From: Forficula auricularia
Taxonomy: Eukaryota; Arthropoda; Insecta; Dermaptera; Forficulidae
DNA: 64,000 nucleotides
Direction of reading: 5' to 3'
Assembly (NCBI GenBank): GCA_024734495.1
Contig: JALMQS010000088.1
Coordinates: 1,302,001 to 1,366,000, forward strand
Shown one piece after another: positions 10,176 through 21,345 of this stretch. The notes below the pieces were generated by a model. The model saw nothing but the letters and a program-made list of their open reading frames with translations. It was not told the origin of the DNA and did no database searches. The position numbers and the translations under genes were made by a program. Positions within the stretch are counted from its first letter, which is position 1. Each line of letters starts with the position of its first letter.

Positions 10176-11739
10176 ATATAGTCTATATAGATATTAACAT
10201 GGAATCATAGGCGCAGGAGTGCACCCTTGACATTTAAAGTGAGGGGGCTGAGCCCTCCCCCCCCCCCCCCCCTCTACCTATTGACCATGTCGTCTGTTTT
10301 TTTGTAATATAGTCTTTCTTTAAAAAAATTTTAAAATATATTAAATATTAATTTTTTATTCACTATTTTAATTGTTAAAATGTATTTATTTTTTATTATT
10401 AAATTTAAAAATATAAATTACTAGATAGGTTTTAGAAATAAAAAACAAATTGCTTATGAGCAAGACTTTATATATATATATATGTATTTCGGGGTACGCA
10501 TCTATTTTCAGGAGTTAACAATTTATCCCTTTTATTTGTGAAACCTACCTAGTAATTTATATTTATAAATTTTAATTTTATTAAATATGTTTCACCTAGA
10601 ACCGATACCATTCTCCCTGAACAAAATTCATCTATATTAAAATTTGTCTCTTCTTCTTTGTGTTGACATGTTAATTAAAATTGGAAACATTTCATCCATC
10701 TTTTTTTAGACCCCTTCCCCCTCCCCCCAAATTCAAACTCCGGAGAATGTGCATGGAATGTGTTCTAATGAAATACTAACTAGTCCTCTCTGAAGCTTCA
10801 ATTGCACTAACCATGTGATTTTCAAAAATGCAACCCTCCTTTGCGGTCAAATCAGTACATATCAAACGCAATTGTCAATTTCGATGAAATAAAACCCCTC
10901 CCTCTTTCGCTGCCCGATGGAGAAAATTTTAGTTTTACGTGATAAATTCTACTCTAGCCCTGTTGATCGTATAGATTAGTGCCAAAAAATACAGCTATAC
11001 CTACTATTAAAAAAATCATTTTATCTTAAATTATCCTTTTTTTAATCTTTTATGTAAGTATAATTTTAATTGAAGGTTCGTCGTATGGGTGTGAATTTTT
11101 TTTTATTTTTTTCAAAAACAATTAATTGAAAAAAGCTTGGCGACATTAGCTTAACAAAGATTATTGTCTGGGGGGGGCTCCAGGGCAGGTGGACGGGGGG
11201 GGTGGAGGATTTAAGGGTTTTAACAAGATATTTAGAACGAAAGCCCAGCTTGGTGCCATGCCAGTATCTTTGCATATTTTCATTTTATAACTGTTTTATT
11301 ATGTTTAATATTAAATATTTTCTGAGGAGGTCACGAGCATTTTAAGAGGGGCTGGCCTCTTAACCCTTGTAATTACCCCGATGGGAATAAAATTTGATTA
11401 CTATAATAAATTATTAATTTTCTAGTTACGGCTTCTGTTTCTTTTCTAATTATAAAAAATTTTAGTTTATTAAATAGTTCATGAACAATAAAATCTAAGT
11501 TAGTGATGAAATCGAAATAGATCGACAAAACTTTTTTTTTAATCTTGACCATAACATTAGGAATTTTCAATTAAATTTGTCATATCAGTATTATAAAATG
11601 TTCCTGGATGATTTAAACTATATATATATATATATATATTATATTATTATAAACTAAAAAAATCAGAAATTTGTTTAATCAATAATTGCATTTTAAAAAA
11701 AAATTCTCGAAAGCTTATTAAATATGTTTTAATTAATGT
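10176..11739. other. Repeat debris, no gene
   Basis: A 17-base C run lies near 10256-10272 beside text resembling a decayed hAT end (ataggcgcaggagtgcac). At 10467-10520 a minus-strand CUGAAAA...CCCCGAAA...GUC arrangement is a degenerate relative of the second hammerhead family. 11066-11275 shows no homology. Confidence 0.45.
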
Positions 11740-11832
11740 AGAAGGGTTCGTTCCTAAGAAATCGAACCTATGTGCAAAACTTGAATTCCGGGTAGATGGC
11801 TTAACCCTAGAGACCAAATCCTTCTGATATTT
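11740..11832 (-). repeat. tRNA-like SINE (family S2), inverted pair member 1
   Basis: Minus strand contains a B-box-like GGTTCGATTTC and a tRNA-like D-arm region after a GCCCGGAATTC segment. Terminal words (aatatcagaaggatt at one end, gaagggttcg at the other) are partly complementary. Related to copies at 37275, 51620 and 52680. An opposite-orientation copy follows within 40 bp. Confidence 0.55.
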
Positions 11833-11867
11833 AGTAAGTTCTATATGAGAAAATATAGCTACATTTT

Positions 11868-11958
11868 GAAAAGGTTTCTAAGGTTAATCCAGCTGCCCGG
11901 AATTCAAGTTTGGCACTTGGGTTTGACTCCCGAGAATCCAATCCATTCTGACATTAAA
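11868..11958 (+). repeat. tRNA-like SINE (family S2), inverted pair member 2
   Basis: Plus strand reads GCCCGGAATTCAAG, then GGCACTTGGGTTTGACTCCC, a mutated B box, then a gtcagaatgg-type complementary end. With the preceding copy it forms an imperfect hairpin of about 220 bp. Confidence 0.55.
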
Positions 11959-12039
11959 TAAAACATAACTAATAAGTTCTATGATTTGGTATTTAAATTC
12001 CTAGAATTGAAATGGTATTATATTTTTTGCAGCTGCAAG

Positions 12040-12165
12040 TCCTTACATACTTTCTTCTTTTCAGGCTCCTACAATCTTCAATTGCTCAAGACCCGCCTCT
12101 ACACGTCTACAGGTATCTCTGAAATTTCCTCCTATTCTTTCTATGATACAAGAGTCAAAACTGAC
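12040..12165 (+). pseudogene. LINE C-terminal tail remnant
   Basis: Reads SYNLQLLKTRLYTST, which matches STYDLQTFKTRVHRHL at the end of the LINE product at 30835. Only the last ~20 residues and some 3' sequence survive. Judgement rests on one short motif. Confidence 0.45.
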
Positions 12166-12564
12166 TTAAAGGTGACTCGCCATTTTGGATCTTTATTATT
12201 TAAAAAGATAATGATAGTATTTTAAATTTGCTTCTATTTCCCATTAAAGTAAATGGATTCAACTAAGAGCGGACGCGCCGCATTGGTTTTCAAATTCTCG
12301 CCATCAACGTCGATATGGTTGCATACCTTACCCCTTTCTGAAATAAACTCTTATTTGAGATGGTTCTAGTTTGGATTTTTTTTAATTATGAGACGTAATT
12401 AATTAAATTTCTATTTATTTAAATTAGACTGAAGTTGATGACAATGAAACCATATAGTCTCAAATAAATAAATATTATTTATTATAAATTAATTATTAAT
12501 ATAAAGTAAAAAGTCTGTAGTCTGTTTATAAAACTCTAGAAAAGACAAAGAATTTATTGATTGT
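12166..12564. other. Non-coding; degenerate hammerhead-like piece
   Basis: Around 12427-12465 the plus strand has GACUGAAG, then GAAACCAUAUAGUCUC: the same outer layout as the intact ribozymes (GA/UC stem I, GUC triplet) but with no recognisable stem II. No gene. Confidence 0.4.
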
Positions 12565-12574
12565 TTTTAAATAA

Positions 12575-12820
12575 ATAAAAAATACAAATCTTTTATAAAA
12601 TAAACTTGAACACGGTTTATTTTCAAACCAAACGTTTCGGGAGAATTTGTCCCTTTGTCACTCTTAAAAATTTTAAAAAATGTTGTTTCCACTAAGATCT
12701 TAGTCGAAGCAACGAAGAAAATTGTTACCAATTGACAAAGGGAGAAATTCTCCCGAAACGTTTGGTTTGAAAATAAACGTTTTCAAGATTGTTTTATAAA
12801 AGATTTGTATTTTTTCAATT
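12575..12820. repeat. Palindromic Penelope-like repeat (inverted arms)
   Basis: Arms 12575-12660 and 12731-12820 are complementary and include aaccaaacgtttcggg and its complement. Each arm holds a GGGAG/CUCCC stem followed by CGAAACGUUUGG, the right-hand half of a hammerhead-like fold. CUGANGA is replaced by UUGACAA, so catalysis is not expected. The same text recurs, decayed, at 28365-28400. Confidence 0.6.
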
Positions 12821-13029
12821 TAAAACTATATTATATAATATTTATATAAATAAATAGGTTTATTTATAGAAGACTGAAAATGAAGGCAAAGCCTTCTAAA
12901 CCATACTAATAAAATAAATAAAAATCACATGGCTAGATTATGTATATTTATTTATATTAAACAAAAAACACACTTTAATGAATTCATATGCCATTTTAAT
13001 TTTTGAATTTTTTTGTTATTGTTTATTTA
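12821..13029. other. AT-rich with degenerate hammerhead trace
   Basis: 12862-12905 reads agactgaaaatgaaggc, then gccttctaaacc: stem II GAAGGC/GCCUUC is preserved while both core boxes are lost. No gene. Confidence 0.4.
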
Positions 13030-13031
13030 GT

Positions 13032-13366
13032 GATGTTTCGATTGATGTTGAAGCTTTCTCAGGCTCAAAACAATTTGTAATTGCATCAAAACAATTATAA
13101 TCATAATATCCTTGTGTGATGAAATAGCCTCTCAAATCATTAATATTACATTCCAAATGAATTCCAATTCCATAACTTAATTAGTCTGGTAAAGTTATGG
13201 AATTGGAATTCATGTGGTTAAATTATAGAGTGTGCATTCATATGGAATGTAATATTAATGATTCAAGAGAATAATACATAAGATATGAGGACATTTATAT
13301 TATTGTAGTGAAACGATAGGGAATCCTTTTGAGCCTAAGAAAGCTTTAATGGGAAACGAAATATAC
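13032..13366. repeat. Imperfect palindrome, ~330 bp
   Basis: Left arm words such as gaagctttctcaggctca and cattaatattacattcc reappear in complement on the right (tgagcctaagaaagctt, ggaatgtaatattaatg). The central part contains ttccaattccataac and its complement. Ends resemble Penelope-type repeats (gatgtttcgattga). Family unnamed. Confidence 0.55.
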
Positions 13367-15588
13367 AAGATTTTTTGTATTTTTAAAAATGAAATCTTGT
13401 TTAATAAATACAATATTAAGTACGAGTGTTATATTTTTGCTGAGTCTTTAATATACATATTTAAATGAATACTCTTAAGTTAATCATTGGCATAATTTTA
13501 AATATTTTTTTTGAGAGTATAATCTAAAGTGTAATATAAATATTTTTGGCAAATATTTGATAAAATTTGAGACAGAATTTGTAATTTTTATTATTAATGC
13601 TTTATTTTGAAAAGTATTCAAAATTGTGTGTTTATTTGTTTGTTTTTTGCCAAGGCGAATAATTAATTATTATTATTTTAAGGTGTATATGTTCAATGGG
13701 AATTTAAAAAAGTTGAAAAAATACATTAAAAAAATTACTTAAAGATAAAATATCACATAGAATTTCCTTTTAAAAAAAAAAAAGTGAAATATTTTGTAAA
13801 CTTTTAAATATTTCAATAATATTTTCCATTTTCACTGAATATATTTTAAGAATAAAAAAATGAATTAATTGTAATTTTCTTGGGAATTAGGACAATGAAA
13901 AAAATGATGTATTTTCAATTGAAAATGCAATTTCGAAAAGGGCACATCTCTCATATTTTGACAAATACATTTTTTCATATAAATGTATTATAAAAGCTTC
14001 CCTGCACACACTATGCTCAAAAAGGCACAATTCTGGTATTAATTTTACTGCCCCCAAAATGTAACTCAAAAATAAATTTTATAAATTTTACACTACTTTA
14101 GAAAATAATAATTTTTTTTCACTCCTTCACATTTTCAATTTTCACACATATGCCCTTTTCAAAATTGCATATTCAATTTATCATCCGAATTCTAAAGAAC
14201 AGTATATAATATAATAAATAATAAAATATGAATAAGTGAGTACGAAATAATGAATTAATTTTGTTAAATTTTAATTTTGAACAATTATATTGACATTAGT
14301 ATTATTTTTAAGCAATTAAAAAAAACATTTATTTATTTTTCAATGAATATTCTGAAAAAAGTCAAATAAATTTTATAATTTTTGTTTTTTTTTAATTTTT
14401 CTTGACAATATAGAATTTAATCTATAACATTAATAACATTAACAAAATATTTTACTATTTTCAGAATATTCATTAGATTATAAATAAATATATTTTATTA
14501 AATTTTAAATATAAAACTATTTGTACTAGTATAAAAAATTTAAACTTCGATATTTTATTTTGAAAATAAACAATTTTTCATTTTTATTAAAGTGAGAATG
14601 GTGTGGGTTCTCGGTGAAACATTTGAAATAAAGTAAAGAAAATTTTGAAAAATTTAAGAAACTTTTTAAAATTTAAAATATTTCCATTTTACAAATCGTC
14701 TTGACATTATATTAGAAAATTTGTATCATTATTTAAAATTCAACAAAATAACTAATTTCTTAATTATGATATAAATTTTCAATATAATAATATACGATAT
14801 AAGACAATGATTATCATTATTAAAAATTAACATAGTATTTATTTAAGTTCAAAATTTTTCGGAAATGTTTCAAAATTCATAAAATATTTAATTTAGTTTG
14901 TTTATATAAAAATAAATTGTATTTGTTTAATTAATATACACTCGAGAACTAACTATTATATGATGTCGGAATTATGATCGGAATGTTGAGTGGCTCTAAA
15001 TAAACTGATTGAAAGGTCTTTGAATGATCGTTCATTAAATAAACAAACATATTATTAACTATGAATTTACATTTATTTCAAAACGAATAATTCAATTTAT
15101 TAATAATAATTTCAAAAATTGCTAAACTCTTACTTTCAGTGAATATGGAAATATCATTGAAATGACATTTGATTAATAATAATCTAATGAGCGCCTCTGG
15201 AAGCATTTCTTAATATGCATGCACATGGAATATGAAATTTTGCATGCAGTATGAATGGCAGAGCAAAAACATTGCAAGACGTGCTAAGGGTGGGAAAAGA
15301 GAATTGGGAAGACAGGTGCCGTCTCTGTTCTATTCGATTTCCTAATTGGTTTGTTATGCATAAAGAGAGTAGTAGATTGTACATTGATATATCTCTCCGT
15401 CTTTAGCATTGGAATCTGAAAATAATTGTTTTTTGTTTTTTGTTTTGAATTATCCCGCCAGTTATAATTTCCTCGGTAATCAATAGAAGAACTGATTACA
15501 GTTTAAGTATTCAAACTAGAACGTGCTCGTGACTTAGTGTTTATCAAATGAGCTGTGTGGGATAATTACAGAGACGTTCCGCTAAAGT
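13367..15588. other. AT-rich, no gene recognised
   Basis: Reading frames at 13887-14069 and 15184-15384 show no family resemblance. 14590-14700 is a fragment of the second hammerhead family (gtgtgggttctcggtgaaac, then aataaagtaaag), also seen at 29712, 40760 and 57265. Confidence 0.5.
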
Positions 15589-15589
15589 T

Positions 15590-16100
15590 TCCAATCATCT
15601 TGAAGGGTGACGATTGATGATATTGGGAAGGCGCCGGCAATCCGGGCCCAGGGATAGCTTCGCGGACCGCCGGCTGAGGACGGGCAAGGATTTCGGACAC
15701 CTGAAGCAGATCAAGGGAAGCGGTTCCCGAGGGATGTTATACTGACCAGTGGCCGCCTCGCGGGATGTGCTCACGATCCCGACGAAGACCATCAACGCTG
15801 CCAGGAGCCACTTGCATCTCGCGACAATAAACATGGCTCATTTCAACTTGGCCTGACCAGAGGAGGCAATCTGGACGAGTGTCCGTGGGAGTTGGAGTGA
15901 AACGCCGGGGACCCGTGAGCCCGCGAGCTCTCGGGGCCGATTTGAGACTGACAAGGGGATGATCAGGCTCAGCACTGAACAGTGAACACACCCGCGAGCC
16001 ACCGACCCGGGGAGCAGCTTGCTCGGCATTTTCCGGACCCGATCGGCTCCCGCCCCTTAAGCTCGGCCCCACCCCGCCCCCACGACCACATCGCAACCCT
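15590..16100 (-). promoter_or_regulatory. GC-rich, CpG-dense island: candidate promoter and 5' UTR
   Basis: An abrupt block of roughly 55-60% GC, rich in CpG, inside DNA of about 30% GC. A minus-strand ATG at 15834 opens a signal-peptide-like frame, so the block fits a minus-strand transcription start region with its 5' UTR at 15835-16100. A short upstream ATG at 15841 (ATGAGCCATG) could act as a uORF. No TATA box was identified. Alternative: a GC-rich mobile element or contaminating fragment, though no repeat boundaries are seen. Confidence 0.45.
15747..15834 (-). CDS. Candidate first coding exon with signal peptide
   Basis: From the ATG at 15834 the minus strand encodes MFIVARCKW, then the hydrophobic LLAALMVFVGIV, then STSREAAT, a typical secretory signal followed by a plausible cleavage site. 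A donor-like GGTCAGT would end the exon at 15747; an alternative GTGAGC donor lies within the signal-peptide codons, about 15770. The frame stays open to 15595 without a domain, which is expected if the rest is intron. The next exon was not found at lower coordinates. The protein is not recognised. Confidence 0.35.
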
Positions 16101-16345
16101 TACACCCTTACAATTAAACAATCCAAAAGATCTTTCCACCGGCAATTAAAAAACATTTATTCCTAACATATTAAACTTGAAGAAAAAATCAACAGATTTA
16201 TTCTTTCACTTACACCCCAGAGGAATGCGCATGATTGGTTAAAAGTTTACGAAAATCCATTCAAAAATACGAATCTCGGATTTAACCGCGGATCTATAAG
16301 CAATAAGAATCACAAAAAAGAATTTAAATATTTTAAATATATATA
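16055..16345. repeat. Upstream-region duplication, block 1
   Basis: Runs from the edge of the GC island through gaggaatgcgcatgattgg and gatttaaccgcggatc. A diverged copy of the whole stretch lies at 18205-18480, and partial copies at 16440-16700 and 17560-17735. Each block includes ATTGG, the complement of a CCAAT box. Confidence 0.7.
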
Positions 16346-16359
16346 AAATTAAAATGACC

Positions 16360-16700
16360 ATCGCTCATTAATAGTTCTCGCACCTAATTAACTATATAAT
16401 TGTTTGTTTGTTTTTTTACAGAATTATGAGCTTCAATTCGATTAATTAAAAAAAAAAAACAAAGTTCCACGCGAAAAAACAAATAAAACAAGTTTTAATA
16501 ATAATTCAAAAACTAGACCGTTGTAAGCGTTGGGAAAACAATGCTTCTAACTGATTTCTATTCTTTCACTTCTACCCCCAGAGGAATGCGCATGATTGCT
16601 TAAAAGTTTACGAAAATGTATTCAAAAATACAAATCTTTGATTTAACCGCGGATCATAAGGAATAAAAATCACAGAAATAGAATTTATAAATTTTAAATA
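16360..16700. repeat. Upstream-region duplication, block 2
   Basis: Begins ctcattaatagttctcgcacc and includes tttttttacagaatta, an acceptor-like word, then gaccgttgtaagcg and the gaggaatgcgcatgattg core. 17478-17735 is a second copy in the same order. The LINE ORF1 remnant sits between the two. Confidence 0.7.
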
Positions 16701-16859
16701 TATTAAAATAAGACGTGTCAAAGTTTACCTTCTGCTCTGATAAGTATATTACTACAAATAACCTTAAAATATATTTATTTCTATTAATTATTTAAATAAT
16801 ATTATACTCGTATATAAAGGGTTGATAAATAATCGGGGCTGACCATGGGAAAACATAGT

Positions 16860-17475
16860 TGACTCCACAGAAAAGACTAACGAGGATGGGGGAACGAATA
16901 ATCTCCCATCTGAGTCCCCTCAGGATGATGATAGATACCAGTATCTATCTAGGAGTAATTTTACTCTTATTAATAAATATGATGCTGATTTGGACGGTGG
17001 TCCATTTTTTGTATTTGTTCAGTCAAAAGATAGTACTTTAGAAAAATATCACACGATGTCATTTGGAAACGTATAATAAAATGCCAAATTATAAATATGG
17101 AGTTCTGGGAATATCGACCTTAGGAAAAAAAATTCGAGAAGAATCTTTTTGAAGAAAAATAATTTATGGATTTAGCTAAAATCGAAATGTTCATTACATA
17201 CTTTTATATTCTGAGGCAGGGAATAATAAGAGATGTACCAAATAATCTCACATATGAAGAATTATATCATGACATAGTATCTTCGCAAAATAATGTAATT
17301 AAAGTTAAAAGATTTGTTAATAGAACCACAGGGGAAATCAAAAATTGTATACTTGTCACATTTAGAACACATATGTTGCCTGAGTATATAGTTATTCATA
17401 GCGTCTGAACTAAAGTAATTGCATTTATTCCACCTGCTATCTTATGCAGATCTTGTCTGATATATGGGCAAACAG
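16860..17475 (+). pseudogene. Non-LTR retrotransposon ORF1 (gag-like) remnant
   Basis: Frames joined over stops read DDDRYQYLSRS early, then GIIRDVPNNLTYEELYHDI, KVKRFVNRT, CILVTFRTHMLPEYI and CRSCLIYGQTE. This is the layout of jockey/R1-like ORF1 proteins: an RNA-recognition-like segment followed by the start of a CCHC zinc knuckle. The open part is 17166-17408. Several stops and frameshifts make it non-functional. It ends where the duplicated block 3 begins, so a duplication or deletion removed the zinc-knuckle repeats and ORF2. Confidence 0.65.
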
Positions 17476-17477
17476 AA

Positions 17478-17735
17478 CTCATTAATAGTTCTCGTAGTTC
17501 ACTAATTATACAATTGTTTATTTTTTTACAGAATTAATTATAATTAAATCGATTCTATAACATATCATTAAAAAAAATGATTCACGCGAAAAAAATAAAT
17601 AAACAAGTTTTAATAATATTCTGAAAACTAGACTGTTGTAAGCGACTGGGAAAACAATACTTCGAACTGATTTAAATTCTTTCACTTATACCCTCAGAGG
17701 AATGCGCATGATTGGTTAAATGTTTACACCAAATG
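17478..17735. repeat. Upstream-region duplication, block 3
   Basis: Matches 16360-16620 in order: ctcattaatagttctcgtag, a ttttttacagaatta word, cacgcgaaaaaa, gactgttgtaagcg, and gaggaatgcgcatgattgg. It breaks off after gttaaatgtttac. Confidence 0.7.
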
Positions 17736-17859
17736 TTATTTAGATCTTATAACTTACAGAATACTTGTAATATCAAATTCCTTTTTATTTGGCGTTGATA
17801 AGGAGATAATAAAGAATACTAGATGAAGGAGGAGGTATCAGCCAAAGATGGAATCACAT

Positions 17860-17940
17860 GGGTTCAATAAAACACCTTAAATAAAACGTTTCGGCCTGAA
17901 TTTTATTTGGCCATCTTCAGTTTATAAAATAGATAATAAA
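17860..17940 (-). ncRNA. Hammerhead-like core, probably decayed
   Basis: Minus strand: CUGAAGA (17914-17920), unpaired U, stem II GGCC/GGCC with a long loop, GAAA, then CGUUUUAU. CUGANGA and GAAA are intact and the stem II offset matches the better copies. The cleavage triplet would be GUU rather than GUC and stem I pairs for only 2 bp. Confidence 0.35.
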
Positions 17941-18204
17941 GAATATCATGGAATTTATTCATAATTTTAAGTTAAATTATTTCTAAACGTTGACAGATAT
18001 AAAAATTAAAATGTATATTCGAATTAAATAGTCGATAATATATTCTTTTCTATCAAACCATAAAAATGCTATTCCAAGACGTATTATCAATTGGGACTTC
18101 ATTCGCCCTTTCAACCATATTATGTCGTTTCTAGTTACGAGATTTTATTTGAATTTTATTACAGCTTTAAAAGCTCTTGTGAATAAATAAAAGCTGCAAT
18201 CGAC

Positions 18205-18480
18205 TCCCACTTCTTAAGTTCGATTGTACCTCGGACCCCACGACCATAACAATTTAACAATTAAACAACACAAAGACTTGAGCAATGTAAAAAATGTTAT
18301 TCTAAATGTGAGAGAAAAAGTAAACAGATTTTTTTCCCCTTACATTCCTAGTAAATGGGCTTGATTGGTTAAATGTTAATGGAAATCTATCGATAAATAC
18401 AAATTTCCGATTTAATAGTATTCGGAATCAACCGAAGTAGAATTCACAAATATCGAATAACATTCAAAAATTTAAATAAA
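18205..18480. repeat. Upstream-region duplication, block 4 (diverged copy of block 1)
   Basis: Collinear with 16055-16345: cttaagttcg, ccccacgaccat, acaattaaacaa, aacagattt, cttgattggttaaa, aaatacaaatttccgattta. It lacks the GC richness of block 1. A further faint copy of the gattggttaaaag part is at 19515-19570. Confidence 0.65.
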
Positions 18481-18801
18481 ATAAAATGGACGATTGATAA
18501 TTTTATCAAATAAGATGAATTAAAACAATTTTTAAGGAAATTTTGGCTATTCCTAGATTTTATTAAACATGTTATCTATTGAAGACTCAGGCACGCGTAT
18601 TATAGGCCTACAATATAGCATCGAATGTACCCCTGCATCCTTACTTTAGAAGAACCCTTTGATTTAAAAATCTGTAAAAATTCAGGAAAGTAACTTAATA
18701 AGTAATTTTTCGAAAATAAATTGTTTTCTTAATAATTATTTCACTTCTTTGGGGTCCATTCATAAAATACGTTCGCAAACAGGGAGGAGGGAAGGGTATT
18801 G

Positions 18802-18946
18802 CCGAGGGGTGAACCGCGACCTAAAATCGTGTACACTTCCACTTTCATTTCCAAGTAGAAGACAATAGATTATATAAAGAATTCCAAACTAATTCCAAAT
18901 AATTCCAAAGACGGTGTACACCTAATTCCAATTGCGGTTCACCCTC
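18802..18946. mobile_element. 145-bp MITE with 8-bp target duplication
   Basis: Flanked by GGGTATTG at 18794-18801 and 18947-18954. The ends are inverted repeats (GAGGGGTGAACCGC on the left, GCGGTTCACCCTC on the right) and the interior contains gtgtacac on both sides. An 8-bp duplication fits hAT or P-type mobilisation; the termini do not identify which. Confidence 0.75.
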
Positions 18947-18954
18947 GGGTATTG

Positions 18955-19639
18955 CTTAGTGTGATAATATGTGACAAGAAGAGGAGGGGGGTCTAAGGAA
19001 ACGTGACGTTCGCAGTTCATCAATTTATTTATAATTTTTTTCTTAAATTGTTTTTTTTTAATTTTATTATAGGGGGGTAGCTTTTGTGACGTTATATTTG
19101 TTAGGGGTTTCAGTAAATGTGAGTAAAATTAAAGTAGTGACAAAGGGAGGTGGGTCCAAAAAGGCGAAATTTTTCTGGACGTATAAATCGACCCTTGTAT
19201 TTTAAAAATTATCGAGTATCGGTTATTTTTAATTGTGAGGGTAGATAATATATTGGAATGAACGTAGTAGATATAACTCGTCATGTTTTCATGGATATTT
19301 AGCTATTTAATTGGGGTTTTCATAATTGCTTTGTTTATTAAATTTATTTTATAATGCATAATGATAATAATAAAATAATTTTCCGTAGAAAAAACAAACA
19401 AAATTTGTCCTTGCTTATGATTAATTGATTTATAGATGTGAAGCTACCATTTTACCGTTCTAGCCAGAGTTAAATTAAGGAAACCATTATATATAGACTG
19501 TTAACCACTCTGTATAAATCTTTGATTGGTTAAAAGTTGATGAGATAAATCGAAAATTCAAAATCTTAGATTAATCGGATGTTTATATACATTATACATA
19601 CATAGAATGACAAAAATATATGTAATTTAGAAATTTTTA
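18955..19639. other. No gene recognised
   Basis: AT-rich sequence with G-rich patches at 18965-19000 and 19140-19160. Only the faint upstream-block trace at 19515-19570 is recognisable. Confidence 0.45.
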
Positions 19640-20351
19640 ACCGACTTCAAAAAAGGAGGTGGTTCTCTATTCGACTGAATTTTTTTTTTTTTTTTTTTTT
19701 TGTGCCTATGTTACCTCATATCTCCGCCAATTGTCAACCGATTTTGAAAATTTTTTTTGCATTGGGTCCAGTCTAACTTCCGATTGGTCCCATTTTTTTT
19801 CGTTTTTTTTTCATAGGTATTAGACCTTTTTTATTAGGTTTGTTTAGAACTAACCTCTTTGTTTATGAACCGATTTCGATGGTTCTTTTTTTATCCGAAA
19901 GGGGTGTCTTAGGGATGTTGTCATATTAATTTGGTCAAGTTGTGATGATATAATCACTATTAATAACATCACTAAAAGAGAAAAAGAAAAATAATTTTCA
20001 AGAAAAAAATAAAAACCGACTTCAAAAAATTAAATGCAACATATAAAATACACTAAAAGGTATAAAATAATTATTATCTTATTTAGTTACAACTAAACGA
20101 CGAAATATTAACATGAAATTACTTTTTGAAGTTGGTGCCAAACATATACCTTTTATGAATCGCACTCGACGGATCTTACTTAGTACGTTTGGCGGGTACG
20201 CTCGCTTATAGGTATAGTTTGTTTGGCACCGACTTCAAAAAAGTAAATTCATGTTAATATTTCGTCGTTTAGTTGTAACTAAATAAGATAATAATTATTT
20301 TATACCTTTTAGTGTATTTTATATGTTGCATTTAATTTTTTTGAAGTCGGT
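19640..20351 (+). mobile_element. Satellite foldback family, copy A (internally deleted)
   Basis: Bounded by ACCGACTTC (19640-19648) and GAAGTCGGT (20343-20351). The first ~170 bp match, in inverted order, the outer end of copy B at 61080-61241, including catatctccgccaattg and cattgggtccagtctaac. From 19805 it matches 58930 downward. The 119-bp satellite block and its flanks are missing, so a deletion of about 2.1 kb joined the two ends. The element closes with the terminal hairpin 20015-20351. Confidence 0.75.
20015..20351. repeat. Terminal hairpin of copy A
   Basis: Arms 20015-20143 and 20221-20351 are nearly perfect complements of ~130 bp. They enclose a 77-bp loop starting atatacc and ending ggtata, which contains cgcactcgacggatc. 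The same hairpin is at 58411-58729 with the loop in the opposite orientation. Confidence 0.9.
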
Positions 20352-20542
20352 TTTTATTTTTTTCTTAAAAATTATTTTTATTAATATATAAATATAATAG
20401 ATCAAAATGAAAATTGATATCTCTATTAAATAATTTATAACCTATATTAAACGGAAAAAAAACTAGCTCACATAAAGTACTTAAAAATGTAAATTAACAA
20501 GAAACTTCATTAAAAAATTAAATAATTAGTAAATCAAGGACT

Positions 20543-20875
20543 AATGTTTGTGGACTGATGTTTCCCAAAAACTAATCACTCACGTTACATTTTGTTAAAA
20601 TAATGGTAAGTACTTCATTTCATTTTCATAGGTTGAACGGTGTAAAAACTTCATAGACGAAAAATCTGGATCCTTCCAAACATCTATCCAACTGGACTAA
20701 ATGAAAAATTGCTCTTTTTTCGCTAAATTTCAAGAAAATTATCAGTTCAAATATTTACTATATATTAAAATTTGTGACTTTATTCGGCCCCCTGGGGTCC
20801 ATAATTTTTACTTTATGACCTTTTGAAGTCGTTCTTGGAGCCTGGGCGAAAACAATACTTTATCCCATAGAGCAG
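20543..20875 (-). repeat. Satellite foldback family, copy D (diverged fragment)
   Basis: Collinear with 60698-61080 of copy B: ctaatgtttgtgg, caaaaactaatca, cattttgttaaaat, gacgaaaaa, and a terminal part with aaaacaatactttatccca. It has lost the satellite and both terminal hairpins. It abuts a hAT-like terminus. Confidence 0.55.
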
Positions 20876-20878
20876 TGG

Positions 20879-21345
20879 TCTTCAAAATGTGTTCCGCAGA
20901 ACCTGGGCGTTCCGCGGTACATCTCTGGTGGTTCCGCAAATCAAAATACAAATTAGAAAAAAAATTATCAAGCACTCACTCTAGTTAACTATAGTATTTT
21001 TTAACTAATAGTTTAGAACGATAATGGTGATTAGAAAGTACCATTCGTTAACATAAATTTCTTGCAGCTATTTAGCCATATTACGTTGTAAATTTACCAC
21101 CAGCTCAGACATGAACCTATAAATTTTCAGGTTGTTTGAAAAAAAATGTCAGAATTTTTTTTTATTAAAGTATAATCAAGAAACGAAAAAATTTCGATTT
21201 GTTAACACCATCGTAATCGTCCTAGCTAAAAGTGCTGACAGCAAAAGTAATAACATTGTAATGGCAACTTACCAAATGAATAAGGATATCCATTTAAGGC
21301 TTAAACTCAAAGTCCGTATGTTAATCAGAGCGAAATGAAGTTAAT
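20879..21345. mobile_element. Probable hAT terminus, truncated
   Basis: Starts CAGTGGTCTTCAAAATGTG, then gttccgcagaacc, typical wording of a ZBED-type hAT 5' end. No matching 3' end or 8-bp duplication of the preceding CCATAGAG was found. The frame at 21132-21338 has no recognised motif. Confidence 0.35.

Noticed and set aside
12600..12790. Candidate active hammerhead in the GGGAG/CUCCC hairpins
   Set aside because: CUGANGA is missing (UUGACAA instead) in both arms, so only a decayed relationship is claimed.
15737..16096. 119-codon arginine/glycine-rich frame across the GC island
   Set aside because: It is open mainly because of GC-rich composition and overlaps the better candidate signal-peptide frame; no family resemblance.
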